Positions 56,021 through 64,000 of a stretch of 64,000 bases of DNA are shown one piece after another (the stretch's first letter is position 1; each line of letters begins with the position of its first letter). The DNA lies in assembly GCF_014200015.1 (NCBI RefSeq), contig NZ_JACHOT010000003.1:62001-126000 (forward strand), written 5' to 3'. The translations under genes were made by a program, and so were the position numbers. The notes beneath the pieces were generated by a model. It saw nothing but the letters and a program-made list of their open reading frames with translations. It did not search any database and had not been told where the DNA came from. Source of the stretch: Aminobacter niigataensis. Lineage in GTDB: Bacteria; Pseudomonadota; Alphaproteobacteria; Rhizobiales; Rhizobiaceae.

Positions 56021-56389
56021 TCATTCGATGTGGACGCCCATTGCCCGATCTGCAAGCAGGGCTTCCTGCTGAAAGTCCGCGAAGGGCCTCAACAGCGAGG
56101 TGAGTGGAACGCCCAGCGCCCGAGAGAGGGCCTGCAACGTCGATAGCGACGCGGATATGATCCCATTCTCGATCTTGGACATCATGCCGAGCGACAGTCC
56201 GGCGGCTCGCGCGAGTTCCACCAGCGTCATGCCAAGTTTTCTGCGGCAGGCCCTGACCTCTCGTCCAATCGAAACCTCAAGAAAATTCCCTGCCGGGTAC
56301 TGCTCGGCTTGCGCATCAGTCCACAGGCTCGGCGGCTCGAGGCTGCGTTTCCGCGGATGGACGCAAAGGTCGAGGGCTGTCCTTTTCAC
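56021..56389 (-). CDS. XRE-family regulator lacking its cupin domain (truncated)
   Basis: 122 residues from a GTG that overlaps the stop of the oxidoreductase gene by 4 bp (GTGA) with GGAG upstream. The helix-turn-helix LVELARAAGLSLGMMSKIEN and the following STLQALSRALGVPLTSLLRP match XRE-cupin regulators, but the reading frame stops at MGVHIE, exactly where the roughly 100-residue cupin domain normally begins. Either a recent truncation or a stand-alone repressor without its sensor. It ends 46 bp from the convergent LysR gene. Confidence 0.75.
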   Translation of the reverse strand: MKRTALDLCVHPRKRSLEPPSLWTDAQAEQYPAGNFLEVSIGREVRACRRKLGMTLVELARAAGLSLGMMSKIENGIISASLSTLQALSRALGVPLTSLLRPFADFQQEALLADRAMGVHIE

Positions 56390-57789
56390 CTGACATCTCC
56401 GATCAGCGTTGCATTGACGTCGGTACCGGAAGGCTTGCTGCACGTGCCATTTGCGCGGCTCGCGCGCTCCATCTTTTGACGGAGCTCGATAACCGGCGAT
56501 TGGATCGGGTCTTCAACATCCGACCAGCGCAGGTTGCTCCCCTCCGCCACTGGCGACTTGAGGCGCACGTTGCTGGCCAGCGCGATTGGCAGATATCCCA
56601 TCTCGATGCTGCGGGCGGCTGTCGTCAGCTTGCCCCAGACGCAGAAGCCTCCCTCTCCGTCGAGGACTTCCCCTGCTGCCAGGTCGCGCTTTGCAACGGC
56701 GACAACGTCTGCCCGGAACTTGGTTGGCGCTCCAGTGGGCTCGTGCCGAATGGCCATGCTTGCCACCGATATGCCGAGTTCCAGGCCTATGAGGTGGAAG
56801 GGCTTGTACATGCAGGCAAACTGTCCGTTGGCATCGGTGGTGAGCCCGTATTCGCTGAAGCAGCGCGCGACATAGGGAGATGGCGCTTCGAACACGGTAA
56901 ACACGCCCCATCTGAGATGGCGCGGCACCTCGTGCCCGTCGGCAAACACGGATGAGACGACTTCCACCCGACCTGTCCGGGAGATCATGCCGTCGTCATC
57001 GCGTGGCTTGAGCTGCTCGGCTATATCGTCAACGCCACAGGCGGGAAACCGCAGACCATCAACCGGGGCATCGAGCCCGGTCGCGTTCGCCACGGCCGCC
57101 ATTTCCAAAGCCGACTTCGTTCCGTCCAGGAACGAGTTGAACATCTTCGGATTGAGGCGGCCAAGCTGGGCTTGTTCCTGCGTCAAACTGTAATGGTCCC
57201 AAACCGTCTCCGGCGTCGAAGCATGATAATGGAGCCGATGTTTGGTGCCCTTGCCTGCCGCGACCACATGGAGCCCTGCAGCACGCGCCCAATCCACCAT
57301 CTCGCAGATCAGGGCCGGCTGGTCGCCATATGCCAGCGAATAGATGACGCCTGCCCGTTTGGCCTCCCTGGCCAAAGCCGGGCCGACCAAGGCATCGGCC
57401 TCCACATTCACCATCAACACATGCTTGCGGAAGCGGAAGCATTCCAGCGCGTGCAGCGCGCCGGCGACCGGATCGCCGGTCGCCTCGATGACGATGTCCA
57501 CGAAGGGGCTGCTGATCAGGTCGTGGGGATCTTCGGTCACCCCGACGCGCTCCTCGCGAACGGCGTCCTCGATGCCACGCCGGCAAATCATCTCCCTGGG
57601 ATGGCCGGTGACGGTGATTGCAGCTTCGGCATTCGCCAGCGAGAGATCGGCGATCGCGACGAGTTGAAGGCCGGGAGTGCGCAGGCATTGCGAGACAAAC
57701 ATCGAACCGAACTTGCCGGCGCCTATCAGGCCGATGCGTATGCTGCGTCCTTGCGCCTCCAGGGCACAGAGTTTGGCATACAGGTTCAT
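56386..57789 (-). CDS. NAD(P)-dependent oxidoreductase with SAF domain (homoserine dehydrogenase-like)
   Basis: 467 residues from MNLYAKLCALEAQGRSIRIG, chosen for the GGAG seven bases ahead. Rossmann motif IGLIGAGKFGSMFVSQCLR near residue 18 and the catalytic-type domain resembling homoserine dehydrogenase/Gfo-Idh proteins; the C-terminal SAF segment KRDLAAGEVLDGEGGFCVWG. Such proteins are often called flagellar FlgA-like by automatic tools because of SAF. The substrate in this hydantoin operon is unknown, presumably a product of the hydrolysed ring. Confidence 0.82.
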   Translation of the reverse strand: MNLYAKLCALEAQGRSIRIGLIGAGKFGSMFVSQCLRTPGLQLVAIADLSLANAEAAITVTGHPREMICRRGIEDAVREERVGVTEDPHDLISSPFVDIVIEATGDPVAGALHALECFRFRKHVLMVNVEADALVGPALAREAKRAGVIYSLAYGDQPALICEMVDWARAAGLHVVAAGKGTKHRLHYHASTPETVWDHYSLTQEQAQLGRLNPKMFNSFLDGTKSALEMAAVANATGLDAPVDGLRFPACGVDDIAEQLKPRDDDGMISRTGRVEVVSSVFADGHEVPRHLRWGVFTVFEAPSPYVARCFSEYGLTTDANGQFACMYKPFHLIGLELGISVASMAIRHEPTGAPTKFRADVVAVAKRDLAAGEVLDGEGGFCVWGKLTTAARSIEMGYLPIALASNVRLKSPVAEGSNLRWSDVEDPIQSPVIELRQKMERASRANGTCSKPSGTDVNATLIGDVR

Positions 57790-57933
57790 CGCGCGTCTCC
57801 AGGTCATGGTGCAGACAGCGCGGCGGGTGGCGCGTTGCTGCAGGCAATCAGGACATCGATGCCGGACGTGGGTGTGGGAAACCGGCAATACCCTCGGGTG
57901 CTGGAGAAGCCGGCATCCGAGGGCAGATGGTTG

Positions 57934-59277
57934 TCAGCGCTGATAGGCGGCCCCGGTGACCATTGTTCGCGTCGACAGCGCCCAGAACAGAAGGAAGCTG
58001 CTGATGACCGTCGCCGGCGCGGAGAGCAATTCCAACTGCGGAATGACGAGCAGCACGATGCCGATGCCGACCGCCCCAAACCAGGCAATCATTCCGGGGG
58101 CATAGTAGGCGGGGAAATCATCGTCTGGCCGCGCGGCGTCCTCACCCGTGCCGTCATGTTGTCCACACAGGATGTATGCCAGGGCAACTCCGACCCAGGC
58201 GACCACGAAGATCCCCTGATAGGCGAGTGCGACGAGCAGATACTGGAAGATGTTGGCGAGCATCACGAAGTAGACGATGACGCCGACGATGATCGCCCAG
58301 ACATATTTTGGCATCTCAAGCTTGAACACCAGCCGGAAGAACGCCTGCATGTTGACGGTCGACAGATAGAAGTTGGTGGTGTTGATACGGGTCTGGCTGA
58401 TCCAGACGAACAACAGGCCGAGAGCGCCCATCATCACGATCAGGGCCTTGACGACGGAAACTTCCGATGTCGCGCCCTCGAGCGGGATCGTCTGCACGAG
58501 AAAGATGCCGACCAGGCCGTTCACGAAATAGGTGAGGGTGTAGAACGGCAGGCCGAAGTTGAAGACGGCGTGGTAGTTCTCGTCCTCCTTCTTGCCGAAG
58601 CGGGCGAAGTCGAAGGTGCACATCATCATCCACCAGACGCCCATGAAGGCGATGAAGACGTTGATCCAGCCATAGGGCGGAGCGCCGCCATCCGGCGTCA
58701 TGGTGAGCCATGCGTTGCTGTAGCCGTAGTGGGAAATCGCGTAGATCACCGTGCCCATCAGGCCGAGCAGATACAGCGGCAGCAGGTAGCCGTTGAACTT
58801 GTCGAGCCAGTGCTGGACGCTGCCAAGGATCAGCGGCACGCTGTAGATGCAGACGATCAGCGCCGCGACCGCGAAGGTCAGGCCTTCAAAATAATAGGTC
58901 GCCGCGGTGGCGATCACCGAGCCTTCGAACACGGCGTAATAGATGCTGCTGACGGCGTAGATGAAGGTCGCGATTGCGGACCCGTAGCGTCCGAACAGCA
59001 ATCGGGAAAACAGCGACACGGACAGTCCCGACCGGATGGCGTAGCGCGTAATCACCGCATTGATGGCCGAATACGAGATCACGGTCAGGATCAGGCCAAT
59101 GATCGTGTTGGCGGTACCATAGATCTCGGCAAGCGTTGCCGAGATGATCAGGAAGAACATGGCACTGCAGATCGCCCAAAATGCCATGGTAAGATTGAGC
59201 TTCGGCATGCGCCCGCTTGGCGGGACGGGCCGTTGCGAATAGTCCAATTCGCCTGCGACATCGATACTTCCAGACAT
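57934..59277 (-). CDS. NCS1-family permease (cytosine/hydantoin/allantoin-type)
   Basis: 447 residues with about twelve membrane segments, from MSGSIDVAGELDYSQRPVPP. Family-consistent segments are FWAICSAMFFLIISATLAEI, YAVSSIYYAVFEGSVIATAA and the FDFARFGKKEDENYHAVF loop. NCS1 proteins import cytosine, hydantoins, allantoin or thiamine with cations. Its place downstream of hyuA-hyuB makes a hydantoin or cyclic amide the best guess. Gap to hyuB is 81 bp. Confidence 0.88.
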   Translation of the reverse strand: MSGSIDVAGELDYSQRPVPPSGRMPKLNLTMAFWAICSAMFFLIISATLAEIYGTANTIIGLILTVISYSAINAVITRYAIRSGLSVSLFSRLLFGRYGSAIATFIYAVSSIYYAVFEGSVIATAATYYFEGLTFAVAALIVCIYSVPLILGSVQHWLDKFNGYLLPLYLLGLMGTVIYAISHYGYSNAWLTMTPDGGAPPYGWINVFIAFMGVWWMMMCTFDFARFGKKEDENYHAVFNFGLPFYTLTYFVNGLVGIFLVQTIPLEGATSEVSVVKALIVMMGALGLLFVWISQTRINTTNFYLSTVNMQAFFRLVFKLEMPKYVWAIIVGVIVYFVMLANIFQYLLVALAYQGIFVVAWVGVALAYILCGQHDGTGEDAARPDDDFPAYYAPGMIAWFGAVGIGIVLLVIPQLELLSAPATVISSFLLFWALSTRTMVTGAAYQR

Positions 59278-59358
59278 AGCTCCCTCCGGATTTCTTGTTT
59301 TAGGCTCGACTGGCTGAGGCGGCAGCAAGCCCGCTACCGGGCTTGCTGCCTGATGGCG

Positions 59359-61365
59359 TCAGGCGACCTTCAAGGTCGCCCCGGCGGATTGGCCCGCCGT
59401 CCAGTAGGGAACGGTCCGGCGCTTGAGCATCTCGCGGAACTCGGCTGTGGTCTTGGGAAGCAACTCGCCCGAACCCCAGTCGACGATGACGCCGTATTGC
59501 CGGATCAGGTCGAACATATCGAGTTCTCGGGCGCGATAGCGCGCCGCGACTTTCTCGGCATCCTCGCTCAGCCAATCCCTGCGGTGCGATGCAATCCTGG
59601 CGCGTTCGGCAAGCGTCGCCTGTTCGTCCAGTTTGTACTCGTTGAGATCGGCATCGACCTCGTGGACGACAACGCCGTAGTCCTTCTTGGCGCGCCCGAT
59701 AGAGACGTAGCCTTCGATCACATCGTTCAGCACACTTTCGATATCGCGCTTGAGAGGATCGCCAAGGCCGCCGCCGCCTGCCGAGGGGCGCTGGACCGTA
59801 TCGCCCTGCTGCAGCGGGACACCTGAGAAGAGGGAGCCGAGATAGCGCTCGCTCTCCTGGCCCTGGTTGATCCACACCCCGTGCGGGATCGAAGGCAATC
59901 CGCCCCACAATCCCCAGGTGATCGAGCGTTCACGGTCGCAGCAGTAAGACACCACGGTGCGTTCGCATGCGTAGAGCGTGCCGCCCTTCTGGACGCCCAG
60001 GCCGCCGCGAAACTCGCCGGGGCCACCGGAATCGACCATCAGTTCGTGGCAGGTCGTCAGGACAGGGGAAAGGCGCTCCTGCCCTTCAAACGGTTGCGTC
60101 CCGAGCTGGACGCCAAACACCGGACCAGTGGCCGCCCAGCCGTCACGGCCGTTTCGCGCGCCCCAGCCACCGACCATCCAGTCGTACCACATGAAGTACG
60201 GCTTGCCTTCGTGGCGCGTATCCCGGCCACCGATGAGCAGGTAGTCGAGATTGAAGGTGCAGGCCATGGCACGCTCGGGCAGGACCTCTGCCCAGAGCTC
60301 GAAGACCGCATTCATGATCTTCTCGAACGGGCCGGACGCAAAGCCGGCAACCGGCGTCGGCCACTCGGCGTTGACGACCGATCCCAATGGACCGGCATCG
60401 ACCGTCACCACGCGGTAGAAGCCGGAGTTCATCGGAATGTCGGGCGACTGCATCTTGGTTCCGGCGACCACCGCGGCGAATGCGCCTCCGTAGCAGCAGT
60501 TCAGGAACGAGCCGACGGACTTGGGGTGAGAACCGGTCAGGTCATAGTGGACGCGGTCGCCATCGATGGTCATCTTCACCTTGATCGGGACCAGGCCTTC
60601 GCCTTCGTCGGGATCGACGTCGATGTAGTCGATGGTCTCCCAGGTGCCGTCCGGCAGCTCCGAGATGCGTTGGCGAGTCATGTCCTCGACGTAGTCCTGG
60701 ACCTCGTTGAACGACTTCTTGATCGTCTCGACGCCGTACTTGTCGCACAGGCGCTGGACCTCTCGCTCGGCAAGCCGGCATGCTTCCGACTGGGCCTGCA
60801 AGTCGCCGATGATGTCCTTCGGCGCACGCGTGTTGTGGGCGATCAGTTCCGCGACATCCGAGAGATAGACGCCCTTGCTGTAGACGCGCACCGGCGTGAT
60901 GCGCAGCCCCTCGGCCATGTGGTCCAGGGCATTGACGTTGAACGAGCCGGGGACGGCACCGCCGACATCGGCCCAGTGACCGTTGGCTTGAGCAAAGCCA
61001 AGCAGTTCGCCCTTGTAGAACATCGGGGCAAACAGGCGCGTGTCGTTGAAGTGGGTGCCGCCCTGGTAGACGTCGTTGATGACGAAGACGTCGCCGGGAT
61101 GGACGTCATCCCCGAACTTCTTGATCACGGCCTTGGCAGTCAGGTGAAGCGTGCCCACGTGAGCGGCAATGTCGCCGCTGCCTTGCATGATGGTGTCACC
61201 CTTCGGATCGCAAAGGGCCGAGGAAAAGTCTCGGGAGTAGATGACGAACGAGTAGCATGTCCGCAGGATCTGCTCGGCCATCTGGTCGACGATGTTGACA
61301 TAAGCGTTCTTCAGAACTTCGAACGTGACCGGATCGAGCGTACGGCGATCTTTTTTCAGTGCCAT
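59359..61365 (-). CDS. hyuB: Hydantoinase/oxoprolinase subunit B (HyuB)
   Basis: 668 residues from MALKKDRRTLDPVTFEVLKN. The family start LDPVTFEVLKNAYVNIVDQM, the EQILRTCYSFVIYSRDFSSA region, HPGDVFVINDVYQGGTH and the terminal AGGGGLGDPLKRD are hallmarks of N-methylhydantoinase B. With HyuA it hydrolyses a cyclic amide (hydantoin, 5-oxoproline or caprolactam-like) at the cost of ATP; substrate is not determined by sequence. It follows hyuA after 42 bp. Confidence 0.94.
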   Translation of the reverse strand: MALKKDRRTLDPVTFEVLKNAYVNIVDQMAEQILRTCYSFVIYSRDFSSALCDPKGDTIMQGSGDIAAHVGTLHLTAKAVIKKFGDDVHPGDVFVINDVYQGGTHFNDTRLFAPMFYKGELLGFAQANGHWADVGGAVPGSFNVNALDHMAEGLRITPVRVYSKGVYLSDVAELIAHNTRAPKDIIGDLQAQSEACRLAEREVQRLCDKYGVETIKKSFNEVQDYVEDMTRQRISELPDGTWETIDYIDVDPDEGEGLVPIKVKMTIDGDRVHYDLTGSHPKSVGSFLNCCYGGAFAAVVAGTKMQSPDIPMNSGFYRVVTVDAGPLGSVVNAEWPTPVAGFASGPFEKIMNAVFELWAEVLPERAMACTFNLDYLLIGGRDTRHEGKPYFMWYDWMVGGWGARNGRDGWAATGPVFGVQLGTQPFEGQERLSPVLTTCHELMVDSGGPGEFRGGLGVQKGGTLYACERTVVSYCCDRERSITWGLWGGLPSIPHGVWINQGQESERYLGSLFSGVPLQQGDTVQRPSAGGGGLGDPLKRDIESVLNDVIEGYVSIGRAKKDYGVVVHEVDADLNEYKLDEQATLAERARIASHRRDWLSEDAEKVAARYRARELDMFDLIRQYGVIVDWGSGELLPKTTAEFREMLKRRTVPYWTAGQSAGATLKVA

Positions 61366-61407
61366 TTCTATTCTCCAATACAAATTGTGTGGGGATGGGC
61401 GCTGTCT

Positions 61408-63468
61408 TCAGGAAAGCTGGGGAACGTGCATCTTGATGATCAGATACTCGTCCACTTCGGCCTTGATCCCGGGCGGAACGACAATGGTGGAGTCGAGCTG
61501 GTCGATGATCGCCGGCCCTTCCACCACCGCGCCGGCATGCAAGGTCGAGCGGTCGTAGACCGGCGTCTTGATGCGCTGGGGTGCCTCGTCGAACCGCACC
61601 ATCCGTTGACCGATCGGTGCCGGCAGCGGAGCCTTGCGCAACTCGTGTTTCGCCAGTTCCGCCTTTCGGTTCAGGCCGGTGGCCTTCACTTGGATGCGGC
61701 ACACCTCGACCGGAGCATCCGGCCTGGAGTAGTTGTGTTCGCGGCCATGTTCTTCGTGGAATTGCTTGACCGCCTCATCCAGGTTCGTGATGTCGGCACT
61801 CACCGGAATTGACATCGACCGCCACTGGCCGAGATAGCGCATGTCGATGTAGCGCTGGAACAGCATGCGGTCGGGAGAGATGTCCTCGCTCAACAGGCGG
61901 TCGCGGCCGTCTTCTTCCAGCACGCGGAACGCGTTGTTGAGTTCGGTCATGTCGATGTCGCTGACCGTGTCGGTGTACATCTGCGTGATGTCGTGGGTGA
62001 TGTCGACGAGCAGGCAGCCGAGCGCGGAAGTGACACCAGGGTTCGGCGGGATGAGAACGACCGGGATGTACAGGTCCCTGGCAAGTGCCACGCCATGCAG
62101 TGCGCCCGCGCCTCCGAACGCGACCAATGCGAAGTCGCGCGGGTCATAACCCTTCCTCAGCGAGACGAGGCGCACGGCGTCCGCCATGTTGGCGTTCGCG
62201 ACCTTGAGGATCGAAAGCGCTGCCTCCTCGGTGTCCATGCCGAAAGGTTCGGCAATGACGCGGTTGATGGCACCTTCCGCAAGCTTGATGTCGAGTTCGA
62301 CCTTGCCACCTGCAAGCTTGGTTCCGAGACGTCCGAGGAAGACATTGGCGTCGCAGTTGGTCGGCTCGGTGCCGCCATGGTTGTAGCAAACGGGGCCCGG
62401 GGTCGAGCCCGCTGATTGCGGACCGTTGCGCAGTGCCCCGGCCTTATCGCGCCAGGCCAGCGAACCGCCGCCGGCCCCAATGGTCAGCACTTCGATGCTC
62501 GGGAAGCGGATCGGATAGCCGTATTCCACATGCCAATCGTTGGTGACGTGGAGATGGCCATCCGAGCACAGGCTGATGTCCGTGCTGGTGCCTCCCATGT
62601 CCAGGCTGATGGAGTTCTTGTATCCTGCCAGTTCCGAAATGAAGCGGCTTGCAATCGCACCGGCGGCAATGCCGGACGCTGCAAGACGCGCGGCAAACTT
62701 CGTCGCGCCCTTGGCGGTCATCACACCGCCGCCCGAGTGGAGCAGCAGCACCTCGCCGCTATAGCCGCCGTCCTGCATGCGGCTCTCGAGCTCGGCACCG
62801 TATTGTCCCGCGACCGGCCCAAGCACGGTGTTGGCAACGGTCGTATTGAAGCGCTCGTGCTCGAAGATTTCCGGCATGATGTCGCTCGACAGCGAAATCG
62901 AAACGCCAGGGAGTTCCTCCAGCAGGATGTCGCGCATCCGTTGCTCGTTCTCGGGATTTACGAACGAATTCACGAAGCAGATGGCAACGTTGTTGACCTT
63001 GCGCTTCCTGATCACGCGGGCAAGTTCGCGCGCCTCGGCTTCATTGACCTCCGAGATGACTTTTCCGGAGTAGTCGATGCGCTCCGTGACCACCAGGCGG
63101 TCGCGGCGCGGCAGATAGGGAGCAGCCATCTCCTTATAGGTGTCCCAAAGGTCGTCGCGGGTGCCGCGACGAATCTCGATGACATCGCGAAAGCCCTTGG
63201 TCGTGACCATGATCGCTGGCGGGAAACGCCGGGTGATCAGCGCGTTCGTCGCCAGCGTCGTACCATGCGAAAACAGGATGATATCGCGCAGGGCGACGCC
63301 GCCCGCTTCGATCCCCTTGAGCACGCCGTCGATGGGGTCCGGCGTCGTCGGCGTCTTGGCCACGTGTATCTTGCCGGAAGCCTCGTTCAGGACGCACACG
63401 TCCGTAAACGTGCCTCCTACGTCGCAGGCAACGCGTACCATTGACCTATCGGTTGGTTCTGCAGTCAT
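61408..63468 (-). CDS. hyuA: Hydantoinase/oxoprolinase subunit A (HyuA), ATP-binding
   Basis: 686 residues from MTAEPTDRSMVRVACDVGGT, preceded by GAGGAAG. The ASKHA-type phosphate motif CDVGGTFTDVCVLNE, FSHGTTLATNALI, the second DMGGTSTDISLCSDG and TIGAGGGSLAWRDKAG are intact, as is the DFALVAFGGAGALHG motif. It activates the cyclic amide with ATP; HyuB completes hydrolysis. First gene of the operon, behind a 390-base leader with an ANTAR-type antitermination structure. Confidence 0.95.
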   Translation of the reverse strand: MTAEPTDRSMVRVACDVGGTFTDVCVLNEASGKIHVAKTPTTPDPIDGVLKGIEAGGVALRDIILFSHGTTLATNALITRRFPPAIMVTTKGFRDVIEIRRGTRDDLWDTYKEMAAPYLPRRDRLVVTERIDYSGKVISEVNEAEARELARVIRKRKVNNVAICFVNSFVNPENEQRMRDILLEELPGVSISLSSDIMPEIFEHERFNTTVANTVLGPVAGQYGAELESRMQDGGYSGEVLLLHSGGGVMTAKGATKFAARLAASGIAAGAIASRFISELAGYKNSISLDMGGTSTDISLCSDGHLHVTNDWHVEYGYPIRFPSIEVLTIGAGGGSLAWRDKAGALRNGPQSAGSTPGPVCYNHGGTEPTNCDANVFLGRLGTKLAGGKVELDIKLAEGAINRVIAEPFGMDTEEAALSILKVANANMADAVRLVSLRKGYDPRDFALVAFGGAGALHGVALARDLYIPVVLIPPNPGVTSALGCLLVDITHDITQMYTDTVSDIDMTELNNAFRVLEEDGRDRLLSEDISPDRMLFQRYIDMRYLGQWRSMSIPVSADITNLDEAVKQFHEEHGREHNYSRPDAPVEVCRIQVKATGLNRKAELAKHELRKAPLPAPIGQRMVRFDEAPQRIKTPVYDRSTLHAGAVVEGPAIIDQLDSTIVVPPGIKAEVDEYLIIKMHVPQLS

Positions 63469-63710
63469 AGACACTTCCTCCATCAACAGACGATACAGTT
63501 ACGGTCGTGCAGACTTCGCGCCCTTTCAGACACGGAGTTTCAATTCCGGGCATCGGATTTTTTTGGATTTCAGGTAAAACATCACCTCAATGCAGATTTT
63601 CTCCGCATTATCCTGATGTTTGAATTTTGATAGCTTCGTTGCTAGCGTTTATTACTTCACGCTCAAGCAACCGACGAAATCGGATGCTTCATAAAAAAGC
63701 AGAAACAAAA

Positions 63711-63743
63711 AAGCTCTCGCAGGCATATTTCCCACGAGAGCTT
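63711..63743 (-). terminator. Intrinsic terminator in the hyuA leader
   Basis: On the minus strand the arms AAGCTCTCG (63743-63735) and CGAGAGCTT (63719-63711) pair over 9 bp around a 15-base loop and are followed by TTTTGTTT. It lies about 240 bp upstream of hyuA, so it would stop transcription before the operon unless prevented. The 5' arm is shared with the second ANTAR hairpin. Confidence 0.85.
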
Positions 63744-63773
63744 CTTTGCTCAATTTCTTTCGCAACGTTGCGA
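63738..63773 (-). promoter_or_regulatory. Two-hexaloop ANTAR target RNA overlapping the hyuA terminator
   Basis: Minus strand: hairpin P1 UCGC-AACGUU-GCGA (63773-63760), an 8-base linker, then hairpin P2 GAGC-AAAGAA-GCUC (63751-63738). Both have 4-bp stems and six-base loops with A at position 1 and G at position 4, the defined ANTAR RNA motif. The 3' strand of P2 is bases 63741-63738, which are also in the terminator 5' arm, so P2 and the terminator are mutually exclusive. An ANTAR protein gene lies directly upstream. Confidence 0.8.
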
Positions 63774-63780
63774 TGATCTA

Positions 63781-63809
63781 TTGGTACTGCGACATATCGG
63801 CACTGTCAA
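63781..63809 (-). promoter_or_regulatory. Candidate sigma-70 promoter for the hyu leader
   Basis: Minus-strand TTGACA at 63809-63804, a 17-base spacer and TACCAA at 63786-63781 as a weak -10. The predicted start falls at about 63774, right at the first ANTAR hairpin. The -10 match is only three of six, so the call is tentative. Confidence 0.35.
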
Positions 63810-63857
63810 GGGATTGATTCAGGTGAAACTAAATTTACTTTGCCCTATCGGCAATGC

Positions 63858-64000
63858 CTACAGCAGGTCCCGCGCGGTGATCACCGCCATGGCGATCGCC
63901 TCGATGGTCGTGCGCTTGTTCATGGCCTGCTCACGCAACGTCTCGTAGGCGACCTGTTCCGACACGTTGTTGGCGGCCATGAGAATAGCCTTTGCCTTGT
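63858..64000 (-). CDS. ANTAR-domain RNA-binding response regulator (partial, N-terminus beyond window)
   Basis: Only the last 47 codons are visible, ending KRTTIEAIAMAVITARDLL and a stop. The stretch AKAILMAANNVSEQVAYETL and LREQAMNKRTTIEAIAMAV is the three-helix ANTAR fold (AmiR/NasR type), which binds two-hairpin RNA and prevents termination. The N-terminal sensing or receiver domain is outside the window. It is upstream of hyuA on the same strand, and the RNA motif lies between them. Confidence 0.85.
   Translation of the reverse strand, partial: KAKAILMAANNVSEQVAYETLREQAMNKRTTIEAIAMAVITARDLL

Noticed and set aside
57172-59826. 884-codon plus-strand ORF opposite the oxidoreductase, permease and hyuB genes
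   Set aside because: Antisense to three well-supported genes and without any recognisable domain.
1-64000. CRISPR array, rRNA operon or prophage
   Set aside because: No regularly spaced direct repeats, no rRNA sequence and no phage structural or integrase genes were seen.

Overview
The window looks like a chromosomal segment from an alphaproteobacterium of the order Rhizobiales, probably Mesorhizobium/Aminobacter-like (Phyllobacteriaceae). This rests on the high GC content, the GC-rich palindromic repeats built around 'tggccggcaggcca' and 'cccctcccccttgtgggg', the rhizobial-type gene orders (ubiE-ubiB-coaBC; a BMP nucleoside importer next to cdd/punA/deoA) and the abundance of ABC, TRAP and LysR genes. 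It is an inference from gene content, not a database match. Most genes are on the minus strand.

Region 1 (1-6.4 kb) is the high-affinity potassium operon kdpFABC with the sensor kinase kdpD, which is cut by the window edge. A 26-residue membrane mini-protein lies directly upstream of kdpF, and a strong hairpin separates kdpC from kdpD. Region 2 (6.6-16.5 kb) holds housekeeping genes: a glutathione transferase, coaBC (coenzyme A), ubiB and ubiE (ubiquinone), an adenosine deaminase, upp, a retropepsin-like protease, and a divergent AraC regulator/MFS exporter pair. A FitAB/VapBC-type toxin-antitoxin pair with its own palindromic operator sits between ubiB and coaBC. Region 3 (16.5-25 kb) takes up and breaks down nucleosides: deoA, punA, cdd, two permeases, a double ATPase and a BMP binding protein, with two large inverted repeats between the genes. 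Region 4 (25-27.4 kb) has msrA, two membrane proteins of unknown function and a tRNA-Ser(GGA).

After the tRNA the content becomes accessory and catabolic. Region 5 (27.7-33.2 kb) is a LysR regulator, a DctPQM TRAP transporter and an enolase-superfamily dehydratase, probably for a sugar acid or related carboxylate. Region 6 (34-47.9 kb) is a peptide-import operon with two paralogous binding proteins, DppB/DppC permeases and a fused DppD-DppF ATPase. It also carries an M20 amidohydrolase, a D-amino-acid dehydrogenase-like flavoprotein, a glutathione transferase and a solute-binding-fold protein, a divergent MocR regulator, and an M55 D-aminopeptidase. Region 7 (48-56 kb) matches the lower lysine/pipecolate pathway: pipecolate-oxidase-like flavoprotein, 2-aminoadipate aminotransferase, aminoadipate-semialdehyde dehydrogenase, 2-oxoadipate dioxygenase/decarboxylase (HglS) and D-2-hydroxyglutarate dehydrogenase, with a divergent LysR regulator. 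Region 8 (56-64 kb) is a hydantoinase operon: hyuA, hyuB, an NCS1 permease, a SAF-domain oxidoreductase and a truncated XRE regulator.

The most interesting observation is the leader of that last operon. Between an ANTAR-domain regulator and hyuA, the minus strand can form two tetra-base-pair hairpins, each with a six-base loop carrying A at position 1 and G at position 4. The second hairpin shares bases with the 5' arm of a perfect intrinsic terminator. This is the architecture expected for an ANTAR-controlled antitermination switch and predicts RNA-level control of hydantoin use.
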